From positions 4,488,501 through 4,552,500 of the forward strand of contig NC_059565.1 of assembly GCF_905220415.1 (NCBI RefSeq): DNA of 64,000 nt, given 5' to 3'. The notes under the pieces were generated by a model that saw only the letters and a program-made list of their open reading frames with translations, had not been told where the DNA came from and searched no databases. Shown here piece by piece: positions 19,518-31,993 of this stretch; the first letter of the stretch is position 1, and every line of letters starts with the position of its first letter. This DNA is from Colias croceus (lineage: Eukaryota; Arthropoda; Insecta; Lepidoptera; Pieridae). The position numbers were made by a program, and so were the translations under genes.

Positions 19518-22512
19518 TTAATTTGTAACAGATGATGATGATGATGAAGATTTATTAGGCACAATAAGTTAAATTATCAGTTGCTTGATAGCCGTTATTG
19601 TGTGAAGTATGAACAAACATACGTCCATCTTCACAAGGTTGTTTGTAATAGAAATAGGATGTTTCCATCGCTAAATATTGAAATAATATTTTCAAAATGT
19701 ATTGAATTTTTATCATCACCTTAAAATAGGTACCATTACGATACAATAACATTTACATTATTTATTAAGTTTTATTAACACAAAGGGCTAAGTTACGTCA
19801 TTATTTCTCTTGTGCAAATAGTAAAAAGTTAAAAACATACTTTGGTTAGGTGTGACATTCGATATTATTAAAAATCTACGTAACAAATAATGTAGGTAAT
19901 AAAAGGTTGATTTTCTGTTTATTCCTTTGTATGAAGAAAGGAGAATATTAGAATATACCAAGTTTAAGTAACATAATAATATTATAACGTGTAGATCAGA
20001 TACGCATACTTAATTTTTTGCGCCTACTAAAAATTTATAAATGAAACTTCTATCCTGCGAGTCTATAGTTTTTACTTTGCAGTGGTCGAATTCATGAATT
20101 GCTTTCCAAGTGACTAGTGATACTGTTTCCAATATGTTTTCGTTGTAAAAATTTCAAATTGTTTGAATAACAAAAATGGATTTGATAGCCTGATTTACAT
20201 TATTATGGAATTAATAATTATTATTGCTAATTAAATTTTAACACAAAATTATCTTTCCAATAGGAAAGTTGCTTCTCAACCTGAATTATTTGGTTTTAAC
20301 TTTTTAAACGTCACAATTTTTTTTTAATTTAGCAAAATTAATATTCGCGGGATTATGACGTGTCATATATTTTTTTTTTAATTAGGTTAAGGCGAAAGTT
20401 CGAGTTGCCAGATACTTAAATATAACTTCCGTATAATCTGTAATTATTCTTGATAAAAAGTAATTGATAAACATGCATTTTACAATACCGGGTCAAGGAA
20501 ACTGGTTGTCTTTATAAAAAAATAATTTGCAAAAAACATTTCGGGGACCAATAAAAATAAATCGCCGTTAAACCATTATGTTTTATTTCTTACCTTGGCG
20601 TATAAGGCATCCATGGCCGCTGTACCACTTTAAGTTATGGGAGTCTGGATGATATAATTATGTAGATATTTCATAATTATTTTGAATGGGTTCAACGCCA
20701 TTTAAAATGATTAATACATGCTAATGGAGATAGCGTTAGTTTTATGAATATCCAAATAAGGAAAAGTTTGGAAACATAGCAGTTTTTACTTTTTAGTGTA
20801 TTTTTAGATGAAATTCCGGTCAAGGTAGCCGTCCTAAGCGTCTAGTGAACAGATAGTTACTCAATCCCATAGGAAAATAAATTAAAAACACTAGAAAAAG
20901 GACTACGGTAGTAAATTAAAAGTTTTGTTTCTAGGTACCGTTTGAATTTCAGCCAGGCCAAATTTTTATCATATTACGAATTATTTTAGTAGACATTTTT
21001 AATATATTTTGTAGTATTCTTGTTAATACGTATACTTAGAACATACTTTTTTAATGATTCTTAGGCTAGATCTGTGGGCTAGATATAACTGTATTATATA
21101 TTTTTCCGTTTTTTTATGCTTTTTAATATAAGAAAGTTTCCTCAAAAGAGCTATCATAAGAGGCAGGTAAAAACCATTTGTTTACATATTTGGAATCTTG
21201 AAAAAATAATTTTTGAAAACAAAAGGTGAAAATAAAAAAAATAAAAATAAGAAAAAAATATTTATTATAAGAAATACAAATATAATCTTGCCCTAGTATT
21301 TCAGAAGCGAAAAAATCATTGCAACCATTAATATGTAGATATATAATAAAATCGAAATTTTGACTAATGAAAACTTAAAAAAATAAAAACACAAAACAGA
21401 ATTTTCCAACATACACATTTATCATTTAATTATGTACAAAAAAAGTTGCCCTTTTTAAAAATTTTAAGCGTCAACTTAAAAAAAACTGCTTTTGACAGTA
21501 AAGATTAGAATTTGACAGATTATAAATATTATTTTGTAATAATCAAAGAGAGAGAAAATTATGTTTGTACGTAGTTCAAGAAAATGTAAAAATGTTTATA
21601 TTTAGCTTTGATGCTACAATGATAAATATAGTTCATAAAATAGTCTTGCAAAAATATACTGATTTGAACTCAATTCATTTTTAATCTGTATTCTGTACAA
21701 AGCTGATAAATATATAAAACTACTCTGCTTTTAAAGGAGTAAGGAAATTGTTTTCAATTTTATTCAGTATATAAAAAAAATATTTGTACTATACTGTGTA
21801 TTTACGACGTGTTAAATTTAAAAATTATAATAAAAACATTATACCTACTTCGAGAAACCAGGTCTAAAATGTAGTAAAATTCAGTAATTTTATTGAAATA
21901 TATATTTTCAAATAAACATAAAAAAAGACTTGATTTCTTGAAATAGGTTTTATATACATCAATATATTAGACACACATATTTACATTTACCTACTAAATA
22001 TTAAAATATCAAAAAATACAAAATAAATAATAACATCAATATATTTTCTACCTAGCGCAATAAATATCGTAGTAATGTCAGTTTAAACTAAAATATACAA
22101 CGCGTCGCTTTATATAGAGTAGGATTTGTGCAAAACGTATTTAAATATACTATTATCTATATTAAAACTATGGTTGGCTAATCTAATGCCCAATAAAAAA
22201 AACAATGGCTCTCATGTGTCAATGTCAAAGCTCTTAAGAAATGACGTTTGATTCCCGCCATTTTTAATAAATAAAACCCCCCACTACAAAATTGTGCACA
22301 TACATTGATACAAATTCATTTTAAAACTAGATTAAATTACTAGAATCAAATACGTTTATGCGAAAAGATAAAATTCGGTAAGACAGATTTATTTCTGACT
22401 AGTTCCTATAACATACATAAAATCGGATAATTAATTACTAGAGAAATCTACAGTAAGGTTGCTTTTACACCAATAAAGTGCAAGGATGTGAAGCGAGGAA
22501 TGTGTTTGTAAA

Positions 22513-22800
22513 CGACGACGCGGTTGGCGCAGTGGTAAAATAACTGCCTACTGAGCCGACGGTCCCGGGTTCGATCCCCGGTCAGGGCAAATATTTGTGT
22601 GATGAACTCAATTATTTGTTCTTGGGTCTGGGTGTTATTATCTATATATGTATTTATTAAATATTATATTTATCGTCGCCTAGTACCCACAACACAAGCC
22701 TTAATTGAGCTTACTGTGGGACTAGGTCGATTTGTGTAATAATGTCCTATAATATTTATTTATTATTTATTTATTATTTATTATTTATTAAATAACCAAT
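22513..22800 (+). mobile_element. tRNA-derived SINE
   Basis: The head ggttggcgcagtggtaa (box A) and cgggttcgatccccgg (box B) precede a body with gtgatgaactcaattatttg, ggtctgggtgtta and ttactgtgggactaggtcga, then a TTTATT-rich tail. It matches the copy at 37883-38135 almost throughout. Confidence 0.85.
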
Positions 22801-23054
22801 CATATCGCTTCAAACTTCAAACTAAATGAAGCGATATGATTGGTTGTTTGCAAACACATTCATCGCTATTCGTCCTCGCACAACTCTGGTGAAAGAGCAC
22901 CTTAAGAGTTTACACGATTTTCGGAAGGTAACAGATTAGCAACGCAAACAATATTCCAGTTATTAAAGTTTAAATATAGTAACTAGTCTATCAATGTATG
23001 CACATCGAAAATTTCCTTTATCATATTATTACAAACAGCAAAACCCGCTCATAG

Positions 23055-26000
23055 CTATAATTCCGGCAAGCAGGCCTGCTCAAACAAACATAAAACTTTG
23101 TGAATAAGCTCATATTGTTCTGAATTTTGAACCATACCCCCTCTATTTAACCGCATGTTACAAACTATGCCTAAAACATCAACTTTTTGTTCATTCGTCA
23201 GTTGTTTAATGCCATTTAGTATAGCTATAAGACACCCCGTTCTGCCGATGCCAGCGGAGCAATGTACTATAGTAGGAGGGGATAGGTTTTCGGAAGAAAA
23301 ATTCAAGGGAGTGGAAACATTTATTTTAATAGGACATGGGGATAGAGATTGGAGAGGAGGGAACACGAATTTAGAGTCGGGTTTTGGGCTCTCCCCACAT
23401 TTGCACTTATTATCATCACTCTCATCGCAACTGGTGGCAAAATCGTAGAAGTCATCCGTCAAAACGTCCAAACTTAGATTTAATAGCGCGTTGACATCTT
23501 TGGGACACTTATGGTCGGCCCAGTTGTGGAACCAATAATGGTACACTGTTACACTATCACTTTTTTCACCGATATCACTTGGTTCATTTGTTTCACTGCT
23601 TTCGGCACTTTCACTAGTCTTTCCTTTCACAAATCGCACGTCAAGCTTGCGTATCGTGTAGCCGGACTTTTTTATCAAGCCAAGGTTCTTTATTCTGAAG
23701 CTGTTTGCTGACTTTTCATCTCCAACATCTGGGATCTCTGAATTTTCGATGACAATTTCCTCATTCACTTCCAGAGGGAAGTATTTTTCGCATTTCTGCC
23801 TGTTGTTTTCCACGAAGTTTGTCAGCATGATTATTTTTTGTACGACAGGTATGGAATCTTGTGGTTTTTGAAGTAAGAAATCTGTGTTATTCTGTCGTAC
23901 CATCAGCCAGAAGTCGTACATTGTGTTCTGAAGTGGACCTTGAGTTGCGATGTAACTGTTCTTTGTGTATTCGTGCCCCTGAAATATAAATTAAATAAAT
24001 ACACTTAATATATAAGAAATAAGAATTATAATAATGTGATTTTATCAGTACTGGCCATATTTTGTAAGGTCTTTGACTTTTATTTTAATAATGCAACCAA
24101 AATCCAACAAAACAAAATCATTAAAATTATGCGTTCTTTAATTATACTTCATGTAATTAACCGGACTTCCTTTCAATGTAAAATAATAAATATTTTAATT
24201 TATAATTTTTAAATAATGATGCAATGGACATGTATTACGAGATTTAAATTTAAGTTTATGAATTAAATTAAATAATTTCATAGCCTCATTACTATGATAA
24301 TTAATATGCATAGGACCCACTTTTTTACTTTAATCAGAAAATAAAACTGATTTAAGTTAAACATAAGCTCACCTTAATAAAATTGGCATTAATATATCCC
24401 TCACTGCACCCAGTCTCCGCTCGCAAAATGAACCTAGAGTGTTCGTTCGGCAATATCGTCTTATATCTATTCTTTGGATGCGACCCAGACACTATTGGTT
24501 TCTCCTGAAAATTCGTGGGCATATCCCAAAATTCCTGGTGCAAGTTCCTCAACAACATTTTCTGGTACTCAGAGCACGGTTGAGACAACTCCGGTATCAC
24601 CATTTGGGGGTTTTCTTTGGACATGTCTTCGCCGACACGGCCACTACAACAGTGTTGGCCTTCGTTCGAACTAAGACACTTCACTTTTGAATAGCCGTTC
24701 TGGAAAACATCGTTCAAATCCTTCAGTTGCTGACGACTGAGCACGCTTGACGCATTTTGCAAGTGCTGCATATTGGCTAAATAAAGCCTGAAATCTTCTG
24801 ATGTGCTTTGCGGACTTAGCGGTTTCGTCGTTATATTTCTAACAAAACCAGCTTGGAAATTTGGGTCTTCTTGCCGTCCGAACGCGTATATTATTTCATT
24901 CTCCTGATCACCGCACACATAGGTTAAATTTTGCGGATAGTCTGGATCATATGACGTTGACCATAAATTGTCGTGCGAACCAAAACCCATACATTTTTCT
25001 GAAGTACGCAACCCCTTTCTGTTTTTATACGATTTCGGGATTAAATTCTCCGTGCTTAACGACTTCCTGTGTTTATCTCTATGTGGTAAGTCTTTAAGAT
25101 TTGTTTCGATCATTGTTTCATCGATTTCCAAATCTCTGGGCTCTTGCGGTTGAATATTTAGCGTTAGAGAGGTATTTGAACTTCGTCTTTCTAGTATACC
25201 TTTGCGAGGTTCCGGGTTATCTATGCTATGATTGCTGTTATATCTACTTAAATTACACGACGAGCCATTCAAATTATAATTGGATATACTCAGACCACGA
25301 TTGGTCGATAACTGGGGGTTAGATGTATTTATGTTTAAAGTTAGCGAAGTGTTCGAACTTCTACGTTCCAAAAGACCTTTCTTTTGACCAACTTTGGCTT
25401 CTTTATTCAGGGAACTGTTGCTTGAATGTCGACTGAGATTGTTTGATAGTATGTTCAATGTAAGACTATTGTTCGAGCCACGCCGTTGTAATAGACAATT
25501 CTTTGATACTTCTCCTGATAGATTGGTGTTTGATGAACATATAACTCGTGTTGTAGGTGTTATATGCTCCATGGGAACCATAGACGCGTTTGAGTCACGT
25601 CTTTCTAAAGATAATCTCTTTTGCCTTCCATCAGAATTAAGGCTAAAATTTGAAATACTCGTCCTAACGGTTGTTAAGTTATGACACGAAGTTCCTGTAC
25701 TGCTTAGCGAACAATTAGATCCTTGCAAACTGTGCGTACTTAGCATTAGACTTTGATTGGAATTTCGTCTGTGTAATTTCTTTGCTAATTTCTCGTCTTC
25801 CGCACTGGGCTCAAAATCATCACTAGGTACTCCCTCCGGAAGCGTTTTCAAATTCGTACTGGACACACTTAAATTTTGCTTATAGTTTAATAAATTCGAA
25901 CCTAACGTTTGTCCAGTGTCTAAATGATAGCCAGGTTTGTCAGCGCCAGCTAGGCTTATTTCTGGTGTACCATCTACCATGTTCTCATCGAATGAACCCA

Positions 26001-28884
26001 TGGTGCGTCCCATGCGTGACGTACTTGGCTGATATAGCATTAAACTAGCGTGATTTTCGCGTAAAAATATCCCACTGTCTTGTCCTTTCATTAATAGGCG
26101 ACGCTGTTCTGCATTACTTTGTATAGAGTTGTAACCGAATTTACCACCAGTTGTATCATGTTTTATATTCTTCTGAGCTAATATTCGTTTTAACTGTCGC
26201 TTCGGCGTATTAGGAACTGATATTGAATTCTGTGGTACTTCTAATGATTTCTTTGGTAATACAGAACACGCGTCTGCTTCTGATGAATCTAATGATGTCG
26301 CTTTTATTTTTAATGTAGGCGTTCTAACTTTGTTCTCATTTGCGTGAGAATATAGCCTTTCGAATTCCAACAGTTCCTTCTCCAGATCACTGTCTCGTTT
26401 GGTTAAATCTATTGTAAGATTCCTCAAGTTCTTTCGTTTTCGTTTTAAATCTGCTTCAGCAGACGTCGTAGCCCCATCATCAGATGTAACAGTTATCTCA
26501 AATTCCTTTGGCGAAAATCTAGGCATATCTAAAAACGATTGAGTGTCGGAACTTTGTCGTAAACATTTCTTTTGTACAAGATCAGGCGATTTTGGCTCTT
26601 CGGATTCTAATTCAACTTTCTGATCCACATCGAATTTAAAGCCTGGTTTTTCAGCACTTGGCGTTTTAGGAAATCGTTCCACATCTTCACAGGATGTACT
26701 TATTTCTTGATTCTTGTACGCTTCGTTCATTTGATCCTTCATCTGTTTAGCAATAGGTAAACCGAGGTTTTGTTCGATTATTTTCGCATTATCTGAATCT
26801 AACGAGATCGATTTTAGTCTTTGTCGTCTAGCATGCGCCGTGTTGGCGTTCGGAGTTAATTCGCGTTTTTCAAAATCACCCTTCGGTTCAATACCCAGAG
26901 AATCTATTTTGGCACAGCAATCGACCACATCTTTCTCTATAACCGTAACCTTATTGGCGGATTCAGTCTTCGTTACATCATCACACTTATGAATGTTAAC
27001 TTCTACGTTTTTATAGTTAGTGTCGCAACTGTTATGCCTTCTGTATTTTTTAATTTCTTTATCAGCTGGTGGCGTAAACCTTTCTCTTTCAATCGAATTC
27101 CTTCCACCATATCGTTTGGGTCGTGGCGAGATTCTAGGAGCGCTCTCTTCTACGGCGGCCACATTTTCAAAGGTGAAATAGTTTTCCTTATTATAACTAT
27201 GCACTCTAGGGCTAGGTCGAGCACTAAGAATTTTGGGAGAATTAGGTTTTTCGGGTAAGCCATTTGCACGATGTAAATTATCATTTAACAACCTTGGTGA
27301 TTGAGGAACTTCAGTTTCTCTAGGAGTTTCCGGGAAGAATTTAGGTGACCTAACGGTGTCATAGTACACAGATTTAGGCGAGGGTTCCGCAAAGAACATC
27401 GGCGACACCATTTCGGGAGGTGTATAAAATCTAGGGGAACTTATATTCTCAGCTAAAAGTTTTGGGGAAAAATCGAATTTTGTTGCAGATGACTTTTCTT
27501 TTGCTGAACTGCATTCAACGATGCGAGGCGAATTTTGCATCTCTAGCCTCTCTTGGTGACCTTCCAACGCTGGTGTTTCAGTGACACTGCACATATTAAG
27601 CCTAGTGCTCACAGATCTAAATCTTCTTAGGTTTCCAGGTGAAATATCCTTGTCGACATCACGCGGGGAGCTCGGCGGTCGTTCCCCCATCTCCTTCAAA
27701 TCTTCGCCTTTCTCACACAGCTTTTTAAGTGCGTCGGGACCGAAACCGAAAACGTCAACTTTATCTGACTTCGCGCTTGTAATGAAGGGTGATTTTTCGT
27801 CTTTTTCAAGCGACGGGGATCTGGTAGCGCTGTATTTCTTAGCTCGGGATTCACGTGACAGATCAGCACCTAGATCGGTGTTAACAATCTGTGCTAGGGG
27901 CCGTGGAATAGCCGCGTATTTATAATCAAACGGTCGTTTGTGTATCCACTGTTCAGGCAGAGGTAGTTTCGGTATTCCTCGGAACTCGGGCGCCGGGTGC
28001 CTAGGTACCGGCGGTGTTTTGGAGCTAGAGGGCTGTGGATCAGACGGCTGAGGCACGTGTGTGTTTTGGATAAAGTTTTGTACGATGACGATTTGCGGGG
28101 GTCGCGGGTGTATCGACTGGACAGTGTCGGGGTGTGTGTGTGCGGGGTGTGTGTGTGTGGGGGGCGGGGCGGGGGGAGCGGCGCGGGCGCGCGGCACGCG
28201 CGTCACACCGCCGCACACTATGTGCACCTGTAAATTTTTAATTATTATACTTACATCTACATACATTAACAAGTTGATTAATTCAATGTAAGAACACGTT
28301 ACGCTGTAGCTGCATCAAATTCTTTCAAATGTCAAGAAAATTAACGTAACATTTTAAGTTTTAACAAATATGTCTAGTAAATAATAGCAGTGGGTATGCT
28401 CATAAATAACTATTCATTTATTTATCTATCTTTAATCTAATTAATCATTGATTTTGTTGCAGATCAACAGTCAACTCATATGCAAATTTTAGTTAACAGT
28501 CATAAATCTTGACTTCAAATTCAAATTTAATTTATGTTACAAAATTCATAATTCGTAAATTCTTCATTCAAAAAGCACTTTATGAGTGCCTCTGCGCAAT
28601 ATTATCACTTATTTTATGGCATTGCCATGGTCACGCATGCACTGAGCGCAAATAGTTACACTCGATTAATTGCGTTGCCATGGTAACGTATGCGTAGGGC
28701 CCAGATACACTCGCCGTTGCCATGATAACATCACACACGCACCTGTGTGACCTGCGGCGCGGCGCCGGCCGGCTGCCGCTTGCCGCTAGCGCGCCGGCAG
28801 AGCGCGAGCAGCACTAGCAGCGCGGCCGCCAGCGCGCCGCACCAGACGCCCGCCTGCGCGCCCCACATGCCCCCGCCCTCACAT
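23055..28884 (-). CDS. PTP-ER: KIM-type protein tyrosine phosphatase (PTP-ER / PTPRR-like), 3' exons
   Basis: Three exons are read: 28743-28884, 24373-28227 and 23055-23978 (stop TAG 23055-23057), with GT-AG introns and matching phase. At least 1639 residues; the 5' end is not found. The first exon encodes a hydrophobic segment (VWCGALAAALLVLLALC). About 1100 disordered residues follow, containing three strong and two weak copies of the MAPK-docking KIM (GLLERRSSNTSLTLN type). The PTP domain starts at HPKNRYKTILPN, with YINANFI, YIATQGPLQNTMYDFWLMV, a WADHKCP loop and the P-loop HCSAGIGRTGC. KIM phosphatases dephosphorylate and retain ERK/p38; Drosophila PTP-ER restrains Ras/ERK signalling. 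Odd points: Ala replaces the WPD Pro, and about 50 extra residues lie between this loop and the P-loop. Orthology to PTP-ER is inferred from KIM plus domain order. Confidence 0.85.
23979..24372 (-). other. Intron inside the phosphatase domain
   Basis: Donor AAG|GTGAGC at 24372 and acceptor TTTCAG|GGG at 23979 (minus strand) join YINANFIK to GHEYTKNSYIATQGP, restoring a canonical PTP core. AT-rich, no repeat recognised. Confidence 0.85.
25153..25782 (-). other. Cluster of five KIM-like ERK-docking motifs
   Basis: In N- to C-terminal order: KKLHRRNSNQSLML (about 25741-25782), RLSLERRDSNASM (25575-25615), CLLQRRGSNNSLTLN (25453-25498), GLLERRSSNTSLTLN (25330-25377) and GILERRSSNTSLTLN (25153-25200). 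The last three match the mammalian PTPRR/STEP/HePTP docking motif closely. Each keeps RRxSN, the site at which PKA phosphorylation disrupts MAPK binding in the mammalian proteins. Confidence 0.8.
28133..28200 (-). repeat. Coding GT-rich microsatellite
   Basis: A (GTGT)n and G-rich run in the plus strand is translated on the minus strand into a Pro/His/Thr-rich stretch (PPTHTHPAHTHP) at the start of the large exon. It is likely to vary in length between individuals. Confidence 0.7.
28228..28742 (-). other. Intron between TM exon and large exon
   Basis: Donor ACAG|GTGCGT and acceptor TTTACAG|GTGCAC on the minus strand, phase 0. It includes three gttgccatggtaac-like tracts (28621-28725), a small local repeat. 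Confidence 0.65.
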
Positions 28885-28887
28885 CTG

Positions 28888-29185
28888 CACAAACGAAATA
28901 AAGTTTTCGATAACATACACAAATATAATACAATAAAATTTTCGATGAGACATACAAATACAAAAAACAATCAAACGATATAAACTTTTCGATGAGACAC
29001 TCAAATAACATACATACAATCAAACAAAATAAATTTTTCGATGAGACACTCAAATTACATACATACAATCAAACGAAATTAATTTTTCGATGAGACACAC
29101 AAATAGTATGCAATCAAACGAAATTAATTTTTCGATGAGACACACAAATAGAATACAATCAAACGAAATTAATTTTTCGTTATTT
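28888..29185. repeat. Minisatellite of about 45-49 bp next to a splice acceptor
   Basis: About six units of the form aatcaaacgaaattaatttttcgatgagacacacaaata run from the acceptor of the TM exon (28884) outwards. The first unit has diverged and supplies the tttcgtttgtgcag acceptor tract itself. Units become more alike away from the exon. Confidence 0.85.
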
Positions 29186-29530
29186 TTGTAATACTGGCAA
29201 AAAAATACATCATCTCTGAAATATTGATATGTTTTACTATCAGGATTCATACGATACGTGATTATTTTGCTGGCTGAGAACCATAGGAATTACTGATTTG
29301 TAAAAATATGTTTCAGTGTGGAATATTAATAATTTATGAACCAATAGTAACGGAGCGTCAAAGAGACATACGTAAAAACTTTTACAACTGCTGATAAATA
29401 CATATTAAAAACTATATTTAAAATTTTTTTTCAATAAAAAGTGATTGTTTGTAAATATTTAAACTAAATAACATATATTGAAACAAGATAGTTCAATATT
29501 GTATCAAGTGTTGGACTTTTAAATATATAT

Positions 29531-31676
29531 GGGTGATTATACAAAAATGGGGTAACTTTTAAGGATATTTTGTTTACTATATTTTTTATATCAGATTATT
29601 ACAAATTAGGGTGTATGTGATAGCTAATCTAATGAATATATTGTTCCGAATCGGGCCAGCCACTTTTTTAAGTAGATTGTGAGATATTTTAAATTTTCTG
29701 GATTTGGCCTCCAGGGGACTGACAAGGCTAACATAGTACTGATAAAAAACACAATTTTGTAATATTTTTAAAGAAATTCAATGAAAATTACTACAAATCT
29801 CTCAGTTTTAATAATGGCACATGTCTTTTAAGTATTAAAATCACTTAGTTACATTTAAAAATGTTAATTGACAATATATTGTGATACTGGGAAAAACAAT
29901 GTCTCAATTTTCAAAACAGCCTTCTGACATTTAACGCAACGTGAATATTCTTACTCTCTTACTTAATTTACTACTTTGACTTAGTTTTACTTAATATTTC
30001 AAGTAATTCACAAACAATAGAAACAAAAAAAACGGCCAAGTGCGAGTTGGACTCCTAACAAACCTATTTTTTATTATGTTTGTAACTTAAAATTTACACT
30101 TTTAGCAATTTTTCCTTTATCTCCGTTATAAGACGTTGCTTTTTACCATATTTTAAGACTGTATACACGGCAAGCATCCTGTGTATTTTTTTATTCCCTT
30201 GCGAATATTTAATTTTGCGGAAATTTGCAGTATTAACGGATTTAGGTATCTTTTAATTGCGTTGCGTTATAAGTTTCATTTTTTTACAGCCCCAAGGGTT
30301 CTTAATGTTGAGTATTCAATATAAATTTCAAATTGATACCTCCACGCGCTTCAAAAAAACGTCTTAACAGACAAACGGACAACAAAGTGATCCTATAAGG
30401 GTTCTGTTTTTTTCTTTTGAGGTACGGAGCCCTAAAAATCTAACATTATTTATGTTAAAAGTACTAATTTTCATAAAATGGTTCATGGTTTTTAACCAAA
30501 GGCTTGAATGAAAGTCTCATCTGAGTTTTCATAAGAGCCTTTTGACATTTTATAATGTTATTAAAATAATTAACTTATATGTTATTTTGAGGTAATTTTA
30601 CTTCACAATATTATACGTTTACGTATTTATCTAATAAATACATATAACAAGCTATGCCCTGAAAGCATCAAAATCAATAATTAAAATAAAATAAGATCTT
30701 TTAAATAAGATTATTAGTAGTTTGTTTCAATAGCTCTTTTCTTTGCTACTCTTTTTTAAATGTTTCTTCCCTAGTCAAATTCAGTTTCTTTTAGCGTGGC
30801 GCATGATGTTTTAAACTTAAATATCAAATAGAAATGCTTATACCAATAGCAATCAAGATAAAAGTTCTCAAAAACGATAGAATCATCAGTACTATGGGGT
30901 CGCGTCAGTCCACTGGCGCGATATCTGACATAGGACTGATGCCAGCGGATTGATAAAAAGGGACTTAATATGAGATTATAATCACAAATTATGTTTTTTG
31001 CCTTATTTCTTATATCAACAAACTATATTTTTACAAATCATACTTAACCATGTATGAATGAAAATAAAAATCAGTTTAACAATAAAATAACGACTCACCA
31101 TAGGACTGAAATGTTGACTGGCACAGCACGAATTTAGAGGACAAACACAACCCTAGCGCTGGTACAGTTATGACGGCCATCAAAATATGGGATGCACAAG
31201 TAACTTCATTACCAACATTAATATTTAGACAGGGATTTGACCTCGACTTGGTGATATTTAGCGAGAATTTCAAATTTAAAAAATACACAACGGACTGACC
31301 AATAAAAACGATGACAAAGTTTATTTTTATTTTTTAAATAAAATGTTAAACATTTCGTTATGAAAGTTATACTATATAATACTATGTATATCAAAGATTG
31401 TCCTGAATTAGTAAGTTTTCTCTAATCAATGATAATGTTTATAAAATAGTCACTTGATTGTTGGTTTTCGGAGTTGTGACATGCCAAAGTACTGATTATT
31501 TAAGTATTAATTTTGTTTTTTTATCAATTTGTATTTTAAATAAAGAAGTGAAAGTGAGTGACCAAATAAAGGACGCTTTATTGTTTTAAAATAGATTGTT
31601 ATTTGATTAAAATATAATAAGACTTTGTATAAATTGGCTGGTGACATTGAGTTACCCCATTTTTGTATAATGACCC
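29531..31676. mobile_element. 2.1-kb element with inverted ends
   Basis: The left end gggtgattatacaaaaatgg (followed by ggtaact) is mirrored by agttaccccatttttgtata followed by atgaccc at the right. Flanks on both sides are ATATAT-like. The interior has no long open frame and contains the gccaagtgcgagttggactc repeat (30040-30437). It looks like a non-autonomous DNA transposon that also hosts another repeat. Confidence 0.7.
30036..30437 (+). mobile_element. Lepidopteran dispersed repeat (ggccaagtgcgagttgga type)
   Basis: It starts aaacggccaagtgcgagttg and ends ttgaggtacggagccctaaa, the reverse of the common tail tagggttccgtacctc. Such sequences are widespread in moth and butterfly genomes; the class is not certain. 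Confidence 0.55.
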
Positions 31677-31993
31677 ATATATATTTTTTTTAATTTTATA
31701 AATTGGATGACAAATTTGATTCAGACAGTTGATCAATTTGGAAAATATTATAACCATTAGAACACTATATTATTATTAAGTCATTTAGGGGTATCCATAA
31801 TTTTTTTTTTATTTTAACCCAACTGCGAAAGAAGGATGGTTGTGGTTCTTATAGAGAGAAAACAAAAACATATACCACAGGCAAAGCCAGGGTGGACTGC
31901 TAATAAATAAATGAATACCACTATGTTTTTATTTATTATTCATTTTTTGTATAACAAATGAGATGAAGCATGTGGTGCCATTAATCTATAGTA

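Larger units (their letters stand above)
17993..22510. other. Intergenic region, AT-rich with several repeats
   Basis: This lies beyond the 3' end of the phosphatase gene. Apart from the elements listed at 18330, 19090 and 19263, the sequence from about 19520 to 22500 is AT-rich with long A and T runs. No coding exon, RNA gene or conserved motif is recognisable. Confidence 0.55.

Noticed and set aside
22513..22590. Genuine tRNA gene (good box A and B)
   Set aside because: The body and tail that follow, and the second full copy at 37883, show it is the head of a SINE.
24439..28291. Several plus-strand frames opposite the phosphatase exon
   Set aside because: All are antisense to a long, clearly coding exon with family motifs.
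28888..29185. CRISPR-like array
   Set aside because: The units are directly adjacent without unique spacers and the genome is eukaryotic; this is a minisatellite.
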